A stretch of 64,000 nucleotides of DNA from Streptomyces sp. L2 (GCF_004124325.1 NZ_QBDT01000001.1:682001-746000), one strand, 5' to 3'. Positions 29,080 through 37,588 are shown, counted from the stretch's first letter. Made by a program: numbers and translations. The notes: generated by a model from the sequence alone, not told the origin.

Positions 29080-29373
29080 ATGAACGAATACACAGACGTG
29101 AGACTGACCGCAGAGAGCGATGCGGACTGGGCAGCTGCTTACCGGGTCTTACAGTCGCTCTCTGACACATATGAGCCCGACAGGCCGACCAACAGGGGGT
29201 TTGTCTGGTACAACTTCCGGGGCAGCCAGCATAGGGAGGTGCCCGTCACACTGGGGGTCTGCCTTGCGGGGGACGTTGAGGCGCACGTTCGAGCGAGCCT
29301 TGCCAGCCTGGCCCCACCGCACCTAGTCGATCAGTTCAGGGTCGAAGTAGAAGACGCCAATCCTCTGATCTAG
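29080..29373 (+). CDS. Hypothetical protein of the element, with a TTA codon
   Basis: 97 residues from the ATG at 29080. DADWAAAYRVLQSLSDTYEP and REVPVTLGVCLAGDVEAHVR suggest a small alpha/beta fold; no family recognised. The Leu after YRV is a TTA codon, so translation may depend on the bldA tRNA. Ribosome site is weak. Between the previous gene and this one I see no gene. Confidence 0.6.
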   Translation: MNEYTDVRLTAESDADWAAAYRVLQSLSDTYEPDRPTNRGFVWYNFRGSQHREVPVTLGVCLAGDVEAHVRASLASLAPPHLVDQFRVEVEDANPLI

Positions 29374-29380
29374 ATCCCCA

Positions 29381-29418
29381 CCCCTCTGGGACCCTCCGTG
29401 CGGGGCATTCCCAGGGGG
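29381..29418 (+). terminator. Probable terminator between convergent genes
   Basis: CCCCTCTGGGA pairs imperfectly with TCCCAGGGGG, followed by CTCTTT. It lies just after the 97-residue gene and faces the XRE regulator's stop. Confidence 0.5.
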
Positions 29419-29432
29419 CTCTTTGCATGCTG

Positions 29433-30182
29433 TCAGGGGCTCCATGTCCTACCCCTGCCCCACAATTCCTCTGCGTGGTCGCGGAACCGGTCAAACATGC
29501 CGCCGTCGCCGTGCCGCCGCAGGTGCAGAAGGGGCGAGTCGTGTCCGACCAGCCGTGCAAGGTGCGGTGTCACCAGGGCGTCATCATCGAAGCGGAACAC
29601 AGACAGGCTGACATGGTTCACAGCGTCCTCAGGCGCGCTGTAGCGGACTTCCACCCCGTCCAAACGGGCTAGGTGCTCAAGCGTGATGCGGATGCGCGTG
29701 GAGACGCTCAGGGCGGTGTCCTCGATGACTTCCCGCTGCCTGGTCACCTCCCCCTCAGGGTCGCCGAGCAGGAAGCGCACAGACACGCCATCCTGGATCT
29801 TTCGGGCAAGGGTCTGGGTGAACGCCGGGATCGACGTGAAGAAAAAGTAGTTGGTGTACCCGGCTAGGAAGATCTCCCGCGCGGCACCCTCGGTCAGGCC
29901 CGACCACACGGAGCCGGGGCAGGCGGACCGGTAGGGGTAGGTCCGGGCGATCTCCACGTCACCGCCGGTCTTGATTCGTTCCTTCACGGCCTTGGGCCAG
30001 AGCATCTCTTCGTTGACTCCCAACGCCTCTGCGGCGTCGTGACGGTTCCGAGCGTGCGGCACTAGGTCTTCGTCCGCCAGCCACCGTTCCACGGTCTTGC
30101 CGGTCACACCGATGTGTGCCGCGAGGCGTCTGGGCGGCACGCCGGCCGCCTCCATAGCCGTTCGTAAGCCGACGTTCAACAC
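29433..30182 (-). CDS. XRE-family regulator with DUF5919 domain
   Basis: 249 residues from the GTG at 30182 (GGAGG overlaps the start; a TTG three bases on is an alternative). The HTH is RRLAAHIGVTGKTVERWLAD, followed by HARNRHDAAEALGVNEEMLW. The C-terminal DUF5919 part (REIFLAGYTNYFFFTSIPAF, VSVRFLLGDPEGEVTRQREV) resembles a phospholipase D-like half. Codon 6 is TTA. It faces away from the small genes at 30288 and is the best candidate for the element's repressor. Confidence 0.85.
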   Translation of the reverse strand: MLNVGLRTAMEAAGVPPRRLAAHIGVTGKTVERWLADEDLVPHARNRHDAAEALGVNEEMLWPKAVKERIKTGGDVEIARTYPYRSACPGSVWSGLTEGAAREIFLAGYTNYFFFTSIPAFTQTLARKIQDGVSVRFLLGDPEGEVTRQREVIEDTALSVSTRIRITLEHLARLDGVEVRYSAPEDAVNHVSLSVFRFDDDALVTPHLARLVGHDSPLLHLRRHGDGGMFDRFRDHAEELWGRGRTWSP

Positions 30183-30287
30183 CCCTCCTACGGACGTTTG
30201 GGCGTTTTCCAAGGTACCGCCCAGAGGGATCAACTGTCCTTGTGACGCAGGCACATACGACTGTCCGGGGGAGCCAGGATCAAACCC

Positions 30288-30503
30288 ATGGGAGCCAAGA
30301 GACAGACCACGCCCGCCAACCCCGTCTTCCTGTCGCATGCAGTCCATGAGGAGTGGCTACTCGACTGCACCCCGGCAGCGGGCTGCCGGGTGTGCGCGGC
30401 CAACTGGAAGCAGCTCGAAGCGGCCCGGGACGCCGGGAACATTGATCAGGCGGCCAGGCACGCGTCAGAGATCCGTGATCATCGTGGGGGTGGGCACTCG
30501 TGA
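30288..30503 (+). CDS. Small Cys-containing protein of the element
   Basis: 71 residues. HEEWLLDCTPAAGCRVCAAN has three cysteines in a C-x5-C-x2-C pattern, followed by a helix (KQLEAARDAGNIDQAARHAS). Similar small proteins are common on actinomycete mobile elements. Its stop overlaps the start of the next gene (GTGA). Confidence 0.7.
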   Translation: MGAKRQTTPANPVFLSHAVHEEWLLDCTPAAGCRVCAANWKQLEAARDAGNIDQAARHASEIRDHRGGGHS

Positions 30504-30706
30504 TCCGCTACGTCCGGCACAAGATCTGCGGGCACCCCGATATTCCGCCCGTCCATAACGCGAAATGCCAAGGATGCAGCTGGACGGCGCCGGAAGGCAG
30601 AGCCGCTGACGTCGATATCGACTGCATGAAACACACGGGGCTTTCCGGGCACACCCAATTCGAGCGAACAGCCCGATGGTCGACGTTCGTGGTGCGCGCA
30701 GAATAG
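30500..30706 (+). CDS. Small zinc-ribbon-like protein (DUF7848-like)
   Basis: 68 residues, GTG start coupled to the previous stop. The pattern RYVRHKICGHPDIPPVH, CQGCSWTA, DIDCMKHTGLSGHTQFER has paired Cys and His residues and resembles the DUF7848 family of Streptomyces elements. Function is unknown; the two genes probably form one transcript divergent from the XRE gene. Confidence 0.7.
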   Translation: MIRYVRHKICGHPDIPPVHNAKCQGCSWTAPEGRAADVDIDCMKHTGLSGHTQFERTARWSTFVVRAE

Positions 30707-31318
30707 GCGGCCAATAACGGGGGAATTGCCGCCTGAATTCACGGCCAGGGGCGCCCGATAAACGGCCGTCGCGGCGTCGATAAAGGGAGTCCGGTCGGCG
30801 ATAAAGGCCGATATCGGGGGGCTCGGCGGGCGAGTGACGGCCATCGGGCTCGCTTCAGGGGATACCAAGGCGTGGCGGCGCTCTGACCTTGGGTCCCTGG
30901 GGGTCGATACCGCCTCTGACCTGCATCTTTGCGCCTTCGACCCATGATCATCCGTGGAATCCTGGGTGCGGGGAGAAAATAGGTCCCTAGGGCGTGGGGT
31001 CGCAGAGGGCCGCCTTGCAAGGCCGACAACAGCCCCCCTACCCCATTACCTAATTCCATTCCGCGTCGAGGTAATTCCTTTTCATCGGCTCCACCTTTCC
31101 TGAATTCCAAACTGCTTCGGGCGTCGTGAATTCAGCTCGCACTGCGGTCGACACGAAAGGCTTTATCGACATATTCAATGCAATTCACGTCACGACTTCA
31201 GCGAAACGCTTTGAATATGTCGAGCAGAGGCAATCCATTTCATCGACATTGCTTGCGATAACGTCGATGCGCGAACGGCGATAAACCGCGAATGTGTCAT
31301 TGTATGTAGCAACGACAA
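30707..31318. other. Structured non-coding region without a gene
   Basis: No convincing gene. It holds three direct CGATAAA motifs at 30756, 30778 and 30799 (22 and 21 bases apart), a fourth at 31279 and an inverted copy at 31162. Inverted repeats include TCGACATATTCAA (31166-31178) with its exact complement at 31211-31223, and a 10-base pair at 31241/31260 with one mismatch. A+T content is higher than around it. An origin, a regulator-binding region or a non-coding RNA are all possible. Confidence 0.6.
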
Positions 31319-31355
31319 AGCCTGTGTGATCACGATGGACGTAACCACACAGGCT
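31319..31355 (-). terminator. Terminator of the capsid/protease operon
   Basis: A perfect 10-bp stem (AGCCTGTGTG/CACACAGGCT) with a 17-base loop lies 40 bases past the protease stop; on the minus strand a TTTGTCGTT run follows. Confidence 0.8.
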
Positions 31356-31395
31356 GTCGGTCAGGCGAGGATCACGGCGCCTGACTTCTCACGCG

Positions 31396-32037
31396 TCACG
31401 AGAGGGCTGCGCGCAGCGTGAGGGTTCGGAGGTAGCTAGCGCGGGCACCGGGGCCCATGACCTGCCGCTGCTCGGCAGAGCGCACACCTACGGTGGTAGT
31501 GGTGTACGCAGGTTGCAGAACGGGACCACACTCGAAGAGGTCGACTCGCTGAAGACTGCGAGTCAACTCGTCGCCACGGTGCAGAGCACGCATAGCCGTG
31601 TCGGTGTCCAGTGTGCGACCGTTCGCGTCTTGCCACGTCTCAGAGATCACACGGAACCGAAAGCTCTGCCCACCGATGGCGCCTGCTGCCACGGCCTCAC
31701 GAACGGCCTGGGCGGCGTCGCTCTCGAAGAGCCGGGCTTCCGTCCACAGGCCCACCGCGTCTTCCCGCGCGACTTGCATGGCCGCGATCGGGAGCGTGCC
31801 CACGCGAGGATCGGTACCGTGGGCGTACTGGACGAGGGGCGTGCGTCGGCTGAGGCTGTCCGTAAACGCTCCGGGCATGATCTGCTCCCGGAAGCTGACA
31901 CCCATCTCGCGGATAATGGTGGGCTCATGGAACCTCGCGGCATACCCGACGAGAGTCCGCCCATCACCGGACGGGTTAGTGATGTCCCCGGAGGTGCGGA
32001 GTTCCACACCCCCGGGCCTGAAGGCCGCAGTCATCAC
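31396..32037 (-). CDS. HK97-family prohead protease
   Basis: 213 residues, GTG start overlapping the capsid stop (an ATG three bases later is an alternative). GRTLVGYAARFHEPTIIREM, QIMPGAFTDSL and LVQYAHGTDPRVG show the family pattern with a catalytic His near residue 73; GAIGGQSFRFRV carries the Ser near 125. It should cleave the capsid protein's N-terminal delta domain during assembly. In phage HK97 the protease precedes the capsid gene; here the capsid gene comes first in the transcript. Confidence 0.9.
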   Translation of the reverse strand: MMTAAFRPGGVELRTSGDITNPSGDGRTLVGYAARFHEPTIIREMGVSFREQIMPGAFTDSLSRRTPLVQYAHGTDPRVGTLPIAAMQVAREDAVGLWTEARLFESDAAQAVREAVAAGAIGGQSFRFRVISETWQDANGRTLDTDTAMRALHRGDELTRSLQRVDLFECGPVLQPAYTTTTVGVRSAEQRQVMGPGARASYLRTLTLRAALS

Positions 32038-33467
32038 GCAGTCGTGGGGACGTCGAGCAGGCGGAAGGCGTTCGTCGTCATCACATTGGAGCCGGTACGC
32101 AGCCAGAGCAGCGCTCCCCGCTCACCAGTCGGACGCCCATGCGATCCCATCAAGTTCGGGATGAACTCCAGTTGCGCCCCGACGCGATCGGCGATCACGA
32201 ACTGCTGAAAGTCGCCGACGACCAACTGATAGTTGCTCTCGGTGACGCTTGCGCTCAGCGAGCCGTCCATGTCGCTGATCTCGTTCATGGGTCGGTTGAG
32301 GAGTCGCTGTGGTGACTGGGCCAACTCCGGGAACTTCAGAGCCCCGTTCGTGGTCTCCATCTGCCTTAGGCCGTTGATCACGCTCAGGTTCGCGGCCCAC
32401 TGTGATCTTGCCTGGAAGCGCGGCGGCAGTGCCGCCTGGAGCGTGAACGGGTCCGCCGAGGACAGGGCCTCAGTGCCGCCACCTTGGATGACGCTAGAGC
32501 CATCGGAGACGAGGGCCGTGACGAGGCCGGTCGGCTGAGCGACGCCGGAGCCGGTGGTGTATGCGGTTGCCATCAACCGGTCTGCCGCATCCACCAAAAT
32601 CATTTGAAGCGACTGGATGAAGCCGAGAGCGTCCCCGCCGACCTCAAACGAGTACGGGGTGAAGGCTGACGCCTTGTACACCGGCACAGCGGGCGACGCG
32701 AGCGCCGGAGACGCATCGGCGGCCTCTACTCCCTCACCCAGCCACTCGGCCGTAGTGCCAGCGCTTGTGACGCCCCTCCACTCACTGCTGACCGTTTGGA
32801 CGACACGTGCGATGCGGCGCAGCGGGTTGGTACTACCGTCTGAAGTCAAGATCACCGTGGGGTCCAACGAAAGTGGCAGAAGGTAACCGCCTGACGACCC
32901 GGTGTTCTCGGCCATCGCCCGCTGCTCGCTGGCCACGGCGCGGACCTGGCGGAAAGCTTCATGTTCCTCCTGGCTCCAGTCCAAGTGGCCGCGTTCCGGA
33001 TCTCCGGCCAGCGCCGCGAATGCCCGCTCGTAGGCCGGATTACCGGTCGCGATAGCCCAGCGGGCAGCCCAGGACTGCGCGGCCGGTGAACCCTTGCTGA
33101 CGAGCCCCTCGACCTTCTCGGCGGCCTGGGAGGGAAGGATCCCGCCGGACGTCATCCGCTCCAGCGTCCGCATGGCGTTGTCCCGCATCGTCGGGGCCGT
33201 CGTCCGGGTGGCGGTGAGGCCGTCAGTCCCGCGCTCCACGTTGCCACCGCCACCGGCGGCAAGGGCCCTGATGCGCTCCACGGCGGCCTGGCCGGCCTTC
33301 TCGCGGGCAGTCAGCGCGTCCCACTCCTCCTGCGCCTCAGCGTCGAGTTCCCGGCCTTCAAACCGCTCGTGAAGGGCTTCCAGTGCGTCGCGGCATTCGG
33401 CCAACGTGAAACTGGCGATGTCGCGCTCTTCGCCGTCACCTTCGTAGGTCTTCTTACGTCGTGTCAT
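32034..33467 (-). CDS. HK97-fold phage major capsid protein
   Basis: 477 residues. Residues 1 to about 185 are helical and charged (delta/scaffold domain: EALHERFEGRELDAEAQEEW, GILPSQAAEKVEGLVSKG). The HK97 fold starts near NTGSSGGYLLPLSLDPTVI, with RIARVVQTVSSEWRGVTSAG, the E-loop region, FQARSQWAANLSVINGLRQM and the C-terminal LEFIPNLMGSHGRPTGERGA. Length fits a protein cleaved at the delta domain boundary. It is full length and undamaged, implying selection for capsid formation. A nine-base ACAACTGAA lies four bases before the ATG. Confidence 0.93.
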   Translation of the reverse strand: MTRRKKTYEGDGEERDIASFTLAECRDALEALHERFEGRELDAEAQEEWDALTAREKAGQAAVERIRALAAGGGGNVERGTDGLTATRTTAPTMRDNAMRTLERMTSGGILPSQAAEKVEGLVSKGSPAAQSWAARWAIATGNPAYERAFAALAGDPERGHLDWSQEEHEAFRQVRAVASEQRAMAENTGSSGGYLLPLSLDPTVILTSDGSTNPLRRIARVVQTVSSEWRGVTSAGTTAEWLGEGVEAADASPALASPAVPVYKASAFTPYSFEVGGDALGFIQSLQMILVDAADRLMATAYTTGSGVAQPTGLVTALVSDGSSVIQGGGTEALSSADPFTLQAALPPRFQARSQWAANLSVINGLRQMETTNGALKFPELAQSPQRLLNRPMNEISDMDGSLSASVTESNYQLVVGDFQQFVIADRVGAQLEFIPNLMGSHGRPTGERGALLWLRTGSNVMTTNAFRLLDVPTTA

Positions 33468-33702
33468 GGTATTCAGTTGTTCCTTCGAAGCTAAGGGGAA
33501 TTCCGAAGATCGTTCTTGGTAACCTGGGTTAACGTCGGCGATCTTCCGGACATGGGTTACTAGAGCCCTCAGACCGAAGGGGGCGACTACTGGCCCTGAC
33601 TCGACGATCCACAGTTCCGACGGCTTTCAGGGGGCCCCTAGGCCCTGCTTTCAGCCGAAAGCGTCGAAACTCGGCGTTCTATTTTCTAGCTTACCATAAA
33701 AT

Positions 33703-33734
33703 AAAGGGCCGCCCCATGATCAGGACGGCCCTTT
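33703..33734 (-). terminator. Terminator of the small-gene operon
   Basis: AAAGGGCCG pairs with CGGCCCTTT around a 14-base loop; on the minus strand it is followed by a TTTATTTTA run. It ends transcription of the ATPase/small gene group before the capsid gene. From 33480 to here no gene is seen. Confidence 0.85.
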
Positions 33735-33742
33735 TCTGGTTT

Positions 33743-34078
33743 TTACTGCCAGTCGTCGGGGATTTGGTTCGGCACTTCAGTGCTTATCCACCGAGCCCCG
33801 GGGAACTCGGTCACGTCGTCATCCATGATCCACTCGTAGGGGGCGGAAGCGATGTCCTCATAATCGACGTGGAAGAACACGACGGCGCCTTCCCTGCGCA
33901 TACGCACAGCGAGTTCACCGGCCGCATCCCGCGCCCTCAGGGAAGCCTTCCAGTCGTCCTCAGGCAGATAGGCCATGGCGGCGCAGGGGACGTACCGCAG
34001 CTTCAGCCGTGCGAGTTTGCTGAGGTACTCAAGCTTAGGCATTCCGTCGTCACCGTACTCGATAGCGTCGTCGTTCAC
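33743..34078 (-). CDS. Acidic hypothetical protein of the element
   Basis: 111 residues from a GTG at 34078 overlapping the previous stop (GTGA), with GAGAGG upstream. DDAIEYGDDGMPKLEYLSKL, MAYLPEDDWKASLRARDAAG and VVFFHVDYEDIASAPYEWIM suggest a small acidic folded protein. No family is recognised. It is the last gene before the terminator at 33703. Confidence 0.75.
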   Translation of the reverse strand: MNDDAIEYGDDGMPKLEYLSKLARLKLRYVPCAAMAYLPEDDWKASLRARDAAGELAVRMRREGAVVFFHVDYEDIASAPYEWIMDDDVTEFPGARWISTEVPNQIPDDWQ

Positions 34079-34272
34079 TTTGTGCCGCCTCTCTTCAGTT
34101 GTGTAGGCCGCCAGGGACACGCCCTGGCATGGGTGCCGGACAGCTCCACCTCTTCGCACACCAGGCAGTGCCGGGGTCTGGGAGCTTTCCTTCGGGCTTT
34201 CTGGGTCCGGCGGTATTCCGACCAGACGTCGACTTGAAGCAGGTCGGCGAGGGGGTCAGTTTCTGAGCCCAC
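34075..34272 (-). CDS. Small Cys-rich protein of the element
   Basis: 65 residues from the GTG at 34272, which shares a base with the previous TAG. Basic helix EYRRTQKARRKAPRPRHC is followed by C-x2-C and a later C (HCLVCEEVELSGTHARACPW), a possible zinc-binding knuckle. Function unknown; it is coupled to both neighbours. Confidence 0.7.
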   Translation of the reverse strand: MGSETDPLADLLQVDVWSEYRRTQKARRKAPRPRHCLVCEEVELSGTHARACPWRPTQLKRGGTK

Positions 34273-34532
34273 TAGAGGTAGTCCTCGCCGGGCGCATCCT
34301 GGGGCTGATACTTCCCGTCTGGTGTTTCGGCGAATAGCCATTCCCTGTCGATGGCGCCGAAGGTTTCCCCGCCGTAGGACATGCTGATCGTGTCGCCTTC
34401 GTGGCGGAAGATCACGAAGTTTTGGCCGGCCATGGCCCCTGCGACGCGGAGCCGGTAGCGGTCATCTTCGGAGAGGTTCAGCCATGCCGAGTCGATAGCG
34501 GCTTGGATCTTGATGCGCTGTTCTGCGTTCAT
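34272..34532 (-). CDS. Hypothetical protein of the element
   Basis: 86 residues, ATG at 34532 eight bases after AAGGAG, with ACAACTGAA just before that. AAIDSAWLNLSEDDRYRLRV and FVIFRHEGDTISMSYGGETF suggest a helix followed by a small beta sheet. No recognised domain. First gene of a three-gene coupled set (with 34075 and 33743). Confidence 0.75.
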   Translation of the reverse strand: MNAEQRIKIQAAIDSAWLNLSEDDRYRLRVAGAMAGQNFVIFRHEGDTISMSYGGETFGAIDREWLFAETPDGKYQPQDAPGEDYL

Positions 34533-34666
34533 GATCTCTTCTCCTTGTTCAGTTGTTGAGCAGGTCGCCGGGGACGGACCCTGAGCCGCGACCAGTCCGG
34601 CGCCCCCCTCCACCCAAGGGCTTTCATCTTCGCTTTCGGTGAAGCTGTCGGGTGAGGGTGTCGGGT

Positions 34667-34691
34667 GTCGGGAACCTAAAGGTTTCCCGAC
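34667..34691 (-). terminator. Hairpin after the AAA ATPase gene
   Basis: GTCGGGAACC and GGTTTCCCGAC form a 10-bp stem with one bulge and a TAAA loop, 57 bases past the ATPase stop. The rest of the gap up to 34533 shows no gene. Confidence 0.6.
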
Positions 34692-34747
34692 GCCGACAAC
34701 ACCCCCTCACAGGTGTTCTCCCGACATGTCGCGACACTGCGACACCC

Positions 34748-35971
34748 TTACTGACCTGCGTCGTTGTCGGCGAGGAGGATCCACCTCTTCTGCTGACCGG
34801 GTCCGGTATCCCCAACCGCGTCCGCGACACCCCTTCTGGCCATTTTGTTGAGGGCCTCAGAGATCGTTGAGCGCGTCAGCCCGTGGCCGTTCTTCTCCTT
34901 CACCGCGTCGCCGATCTCCTTTACCGACATGGCCCGGTCAGCGCTCAAGGCGTCGAGGATCTTCCGGTCTGCGGGGCTCAGCCCGTCATCAGGGCCGGAG
35001 CCGGAAGGCGTCTCGCTCACGCTGATCGAGTAGTGCATGGCGGAGCTGAGATCGTCCGGGTTGTCGGCCCGTACGCGGCGGATGAACGTCACATCCTCGT
35101 CGGCGACCTCATCTCCCGCGAACGACCACTTGAGGGCGGCCGTCGTCTCCTTGGTGACGGGGTCGGTGCTCTTACTGACCGCGGCCACGGAGATGAGGAA
35201 GCGTCCCCATTCGTTAGGGCCTGCTCCGGAACTGCGGTCGTGGCCTTTGCCCGAACCGGTCTTATTCCAGTGATGGCTGATGAGTAGCGTCGTCCCGGCG
35301 GCCTGCGTGATCTTCTGGACGCCGTTGAGGAGTGCGCCCATGGAGATGAGGTCGCTGCCTGTGGCGCCGCTCGCGGACAGGTACAGCGGGTCGACGATCA
35401 CGAGTGCTGGTTTCCGCTCCGTGATGGCTTGCCGGATTAGTTCCAGATCACCCTGGTTTCCCAGCTTGGGCGCCGAGAACTCCGGGAAGATCGGGAGGGC
35501 GTTCACCTGCTCGCGGCTGAGTCCTTTGGCCGCGCCGATGGCGTGGATCCGGCGGAGTAGTTTCCGCTTGCCGCCCTCGCCATAGAAGATGATCACGGGG
35601 CCGCTCGTGTCGGTCGGGTAGTGACCGAGCCATGCCCCGCCGGATGCGCAGGAGACTGCCGCGTCGAGGACTGCCCACGTTTTGCCGGCCTTCTTCTCAG
35701 CGGAAAGCATCCCGTAGTCACCAGCCGAGATGACGGGCCGGAACAGCCATTGCGGGTCGCCTGCCGCAGCCACCTCGACGGCGACGTCAGCCAGTGACTG
35801 GACTGCGAACGCCGGGCCCCTCTCCTGTACGCGAAGGTACTGCACCACGTTGAGGACTTGGTCGAACTGGGCGCACTCGTCGGGAGACAACTCCCTGCGG
35901 ATCTCATCGGCCGCGCCCGGGTCATCTGCACCTCGTTCAGCCAGGTAATGCAGGATGTTCGGTGTTATCAT
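34748..35971 (-). CDS. RepA-like AAA ATPase (AAA_25) with C-terminal winged helix
   Basis: 407 residues from the ATG at 35971. Walker A is in MLSAEKKAGKTWAVLDAAVS, Walker B in KPALVIVDPLYLSASGATGS, and LISHHWNKTGSG matches the sensor region of the RepA/DnaB-like hexameric ATPases. The C-terminal 70 residues (SVKEIGDAVKEKNGHGLTRS, TISEALNKMARRGVADAVGD) are a winged helix. Such proteins act in replication initiation of plasmids and satellites. It suggests the element can replicate after excision. Confidence 0.88.
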   Translation of the reverse strand: MITPNILHYLAERGADDPGAADEIRRELSPDECAQFDQVLNVVQYLRVQERGPAFAVQSLADVAVEVAAAGDPQWLFRPVISAGDYGMLSAEKKAGKTWAVLDAAVSCASGGAWLGHYPTDTSGPVIIFYGEGGKRKLLRRIHAIGAAKGLSREQVNALPIFPEFSAPKLGNQGDLELIRQAITERKPALVIVDPLYLSASGATGSDLISMGALLNGVQKITQAAGTTLLISHHWNKTGSGKGHDRSSGAGPNEWGRFLISVAAVSKSTDPVTKETTAALKWSFAGDEVADEDVTFIRRVRADNPDDLSSAMHYSISVSETPSGSGPDDGLSPADRKILDALSADRAMSVKEIGDAVKEKNGHGLTRSTISEALNKMARRGVADAVGDTGPGQQKRWILLADNDAGQ

Positions 35972-36045
35972 GTTAGGTAGCAACTCTCTCTGTTCAGTTG
36001 TAAGAGCGATGCCCTCGACGTGGCAGGTCGGGGGCATTCGTCTGT

Positions 36046-36312
36046 CTAGGCGGCCTCTGTGGAACGGCGCTTCGAGCGCGCGACGCTGGACGCGAAGGCG
36101 AGACGCTGGAAGTAAGCTTTGCGGGCGCTCTCGGCGCGCTTGGCGCGCTCCTGAGGGGGCAGGACACCCTCAGGGTCAACCTCCCGCTCGAAGCGGCTCA
36201 GAAACGCTTCGCGGGCGGGGGCGGTGTGGGCAGTGCGGTCGGCTGTCTTGGACCACTGGACATTCGCGGCGATCGACGCGCGGAGGGACCTCTGCTCGGG
36301 GGTGAGGGCCAC
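36046..36312 (-). CDS. Small actinobacterial protein of mobile elements
   Basis: 88 residues from a GTG at 36312, GGAGGC upstream. LTPEQRSLRASIAANVQWSK, REAFLSRFEREVDPEGVLPP, QERAKRAESARKAYFQRLAF is a helical, charged family often seen as a hypothetical protein near replication genes of actinomycete elements. Function unknown. Confidence 0.75.
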   Translation of the reverse strand: MALTPEQRSLRASIAANVQWSKTADRTAHTAPAREAFLSRFEREVDPEGVLPPQERAKRAESARKAYFQRLAFASSVARSKRRSTEAA

Positions 36313-36461
36313 TAGGGGCCTCCATTCGTGTTCTGTTGATGTTCAATTGTTTTGCGGATCTTTCAGGCTGTGCGCCCGGGTATCCCATTGTGTCCGGTTA
36401 GCGTAGCGTTTGGCTACTGTCTAGTAGGAAATGAGCTTGAGGTCACACGAGGGAGATCGAC

Positions 36462-36677
36462 ATGGAAATCAGGATCATGGGGCCAGGTTCGGGCGAATTC
36501 TGGACCCTCTCGCACAGGTACGCCGTGCTCGCCTATGGGTCACTGGTTGGCGACAGGGAGGGATGGCGACTCTCATGGTTCACGTCGCAAGGACTCCGCG
36601 ATGAGTTCATCGGCTGCGGCGCGGATGAGCAGGCTAAGGCGTTAGAGCTTGCGCGGGAGTACCTACCCGAGGACTAG
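36462..36677 (+). CDS. Small hypothetical protein, TTA codon
   Basis: 71 residues, ATG after GAGGGAGATC. EFWTLSHRYAVLAYGSLVGD, EGWRLSWFTSQGLRDEFIGC suggest a small beta-rich fold. The codon for Leu in KALEL is TTA. Its TAG shares CTAG with the stop of the integrase on the other strand. It is divergent from the 88-residue gene at 36312. Confidence 0.75.
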   Translation: MEIRIMGPGSGEFWTLSHRYAVLAYGSLVGDREGWRLSWFTSQGLRDEFIGCGADEQAKALELAREYLPED

Positions 36678-37588
36678 AGGTCGCCGAGATTGAGTTTCCG
36701 AGCCTCTTCTACGGCGCGGCGCTCGGAAGAGTGCTTTGTATACCGGTCGAGCATGTCGCGCCGTGTCCACCCGGCAACACTCATGAGTCCTTGCTCGGAT
36801 CCGCCCGCCGCGAGCCATCGTGTAGCTGCCGTGTGCCGCAGCTTGTGCGGTGAGAAGCCGTCTATTCCTGCGACCTCTGACCGGCGGACCAAGGCGCCGT
36901 AGAGGGCCGGGTACTCGAAGGTGCGGCCACGGTCGCCAAGCCACAGATCCGGCAGGTGCGCCAGGCGGTGTTTCTTGCGCAGGGAGAGGTAGCGGTCTAC
37001 CGCTGCGGCCGTCTGTGCGCTGAACGGCACTACCCGGCCCTTGCCGCCCTTGCCCCGTTCGATGGTCGCCTCAAATGTCTTGAGGTCGACGTCAGCCAGG
37101 GTCATGGCCACGACTTCACCGGCGCGGGCGCCTGTCTCGATCATGAAACGAACGATCGCTTCGTCCCGCCGGGCGCGGAAGTCCTTTTTATTCTTAGGGT
37201 TTTGGCACGCCTTGATCAAGTCCCGGCATTGATCATCAGACAGTGCCGGAACAACCTTCTGATCAACCTTCGGGGGCTTAAGACCGTCCAGTTTGTCACT
37301 GTCGATCTCACCCTCTTCGGCCAGCCACGCGGAGAAGCGGCGCAACGCCAACTGTCTTGACTTTGCCGTGGTTGCCGCCGCGCCGTCAGCGAGCAGTGAG
37401 GACACGAACGCGTTGGCTGTCGGCCGGTCGAGCAGCGGGGGGCGATCATGAGTCTCGCACCAGCGCAGGAACCCCTTCACGCCGTCGCCATAGACCTTGA
37501 TCGTCTGCTGAGACTTCCGCTCTGCCGCGAGATGCAGTAGCCATGAGTTGAGGAGGCCGGATATGTCCGGGTCGTCTTGCTTCGACAT
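36674..37588 (-). CDS. Tyrosine recombinase / integrase of the element
   Basis: 304 residues. Core-binding domain (QTIKVYGDGVKGFLRWCETH) then catalytic domain with Arg155 in METGARAGEVVAMT-like IETGARAGEVVAM, Lys in ERGKGGKGRVVPF, HKLR-H box (His248, Arg251), Trp in place of the second His (AGWTRRDML) and Tyr283 in DRYTKHSS. All catalytic residues are present, so it looks active. It lies 112 bases from the right core, as expected for an integrase beside attR. Confidence 0.93.
   Translation of the reverse strand: MSKQDDPDISGLLNSWLLHLAAERKSQQTIKVYGDGVKGFLRWCETHDRPPLLDRPTANAFVSSLLADGAAATTAKSRQLALRRFSAWLAEEGEIDSDKLDGLKPPKVDQKVVPALSDDQCRDLIKACQNPKNKKDFRARRDEAIVRFMIETGARAGEVVAMTLADVDLKTFEATIERGKGGKGRVVPFSAQTAAAVDRYLSLRKKHRLAHLPDLWLGDRGRTFEYPALYGALVRRSEVAGIDGFSPHKLRHTAATRWLAAGGSEQGLMSVAGWTRRDMLDRYTKHSSERRAVEEARKLNLGDL

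Larger units (their letters stand above)
33472..36350 (-). promoter_or_regulatory. Recurrent ACAACTGAA motif before minus-strand genes
   Basis: Exact copies (minus strand) lie at 33472-33480, 34094-34102, 34548-34556 and 35993-36001, and ACAATTGAA at 36342-36350. They sit 4, 15, 15, 21 and 29 bases upstream of five gene starts. Only one is inside an upstream coding sequence (34094). It may be a translation or regulatory signal shared by the element's genes. Confidence 0.6.

Noticed and set aside
30739..31110. 123-codon minus-strand gene
   Set aside because: Pro/Arg-rich with no ribosome site, and it covers repeat-rich non-coding sequence.
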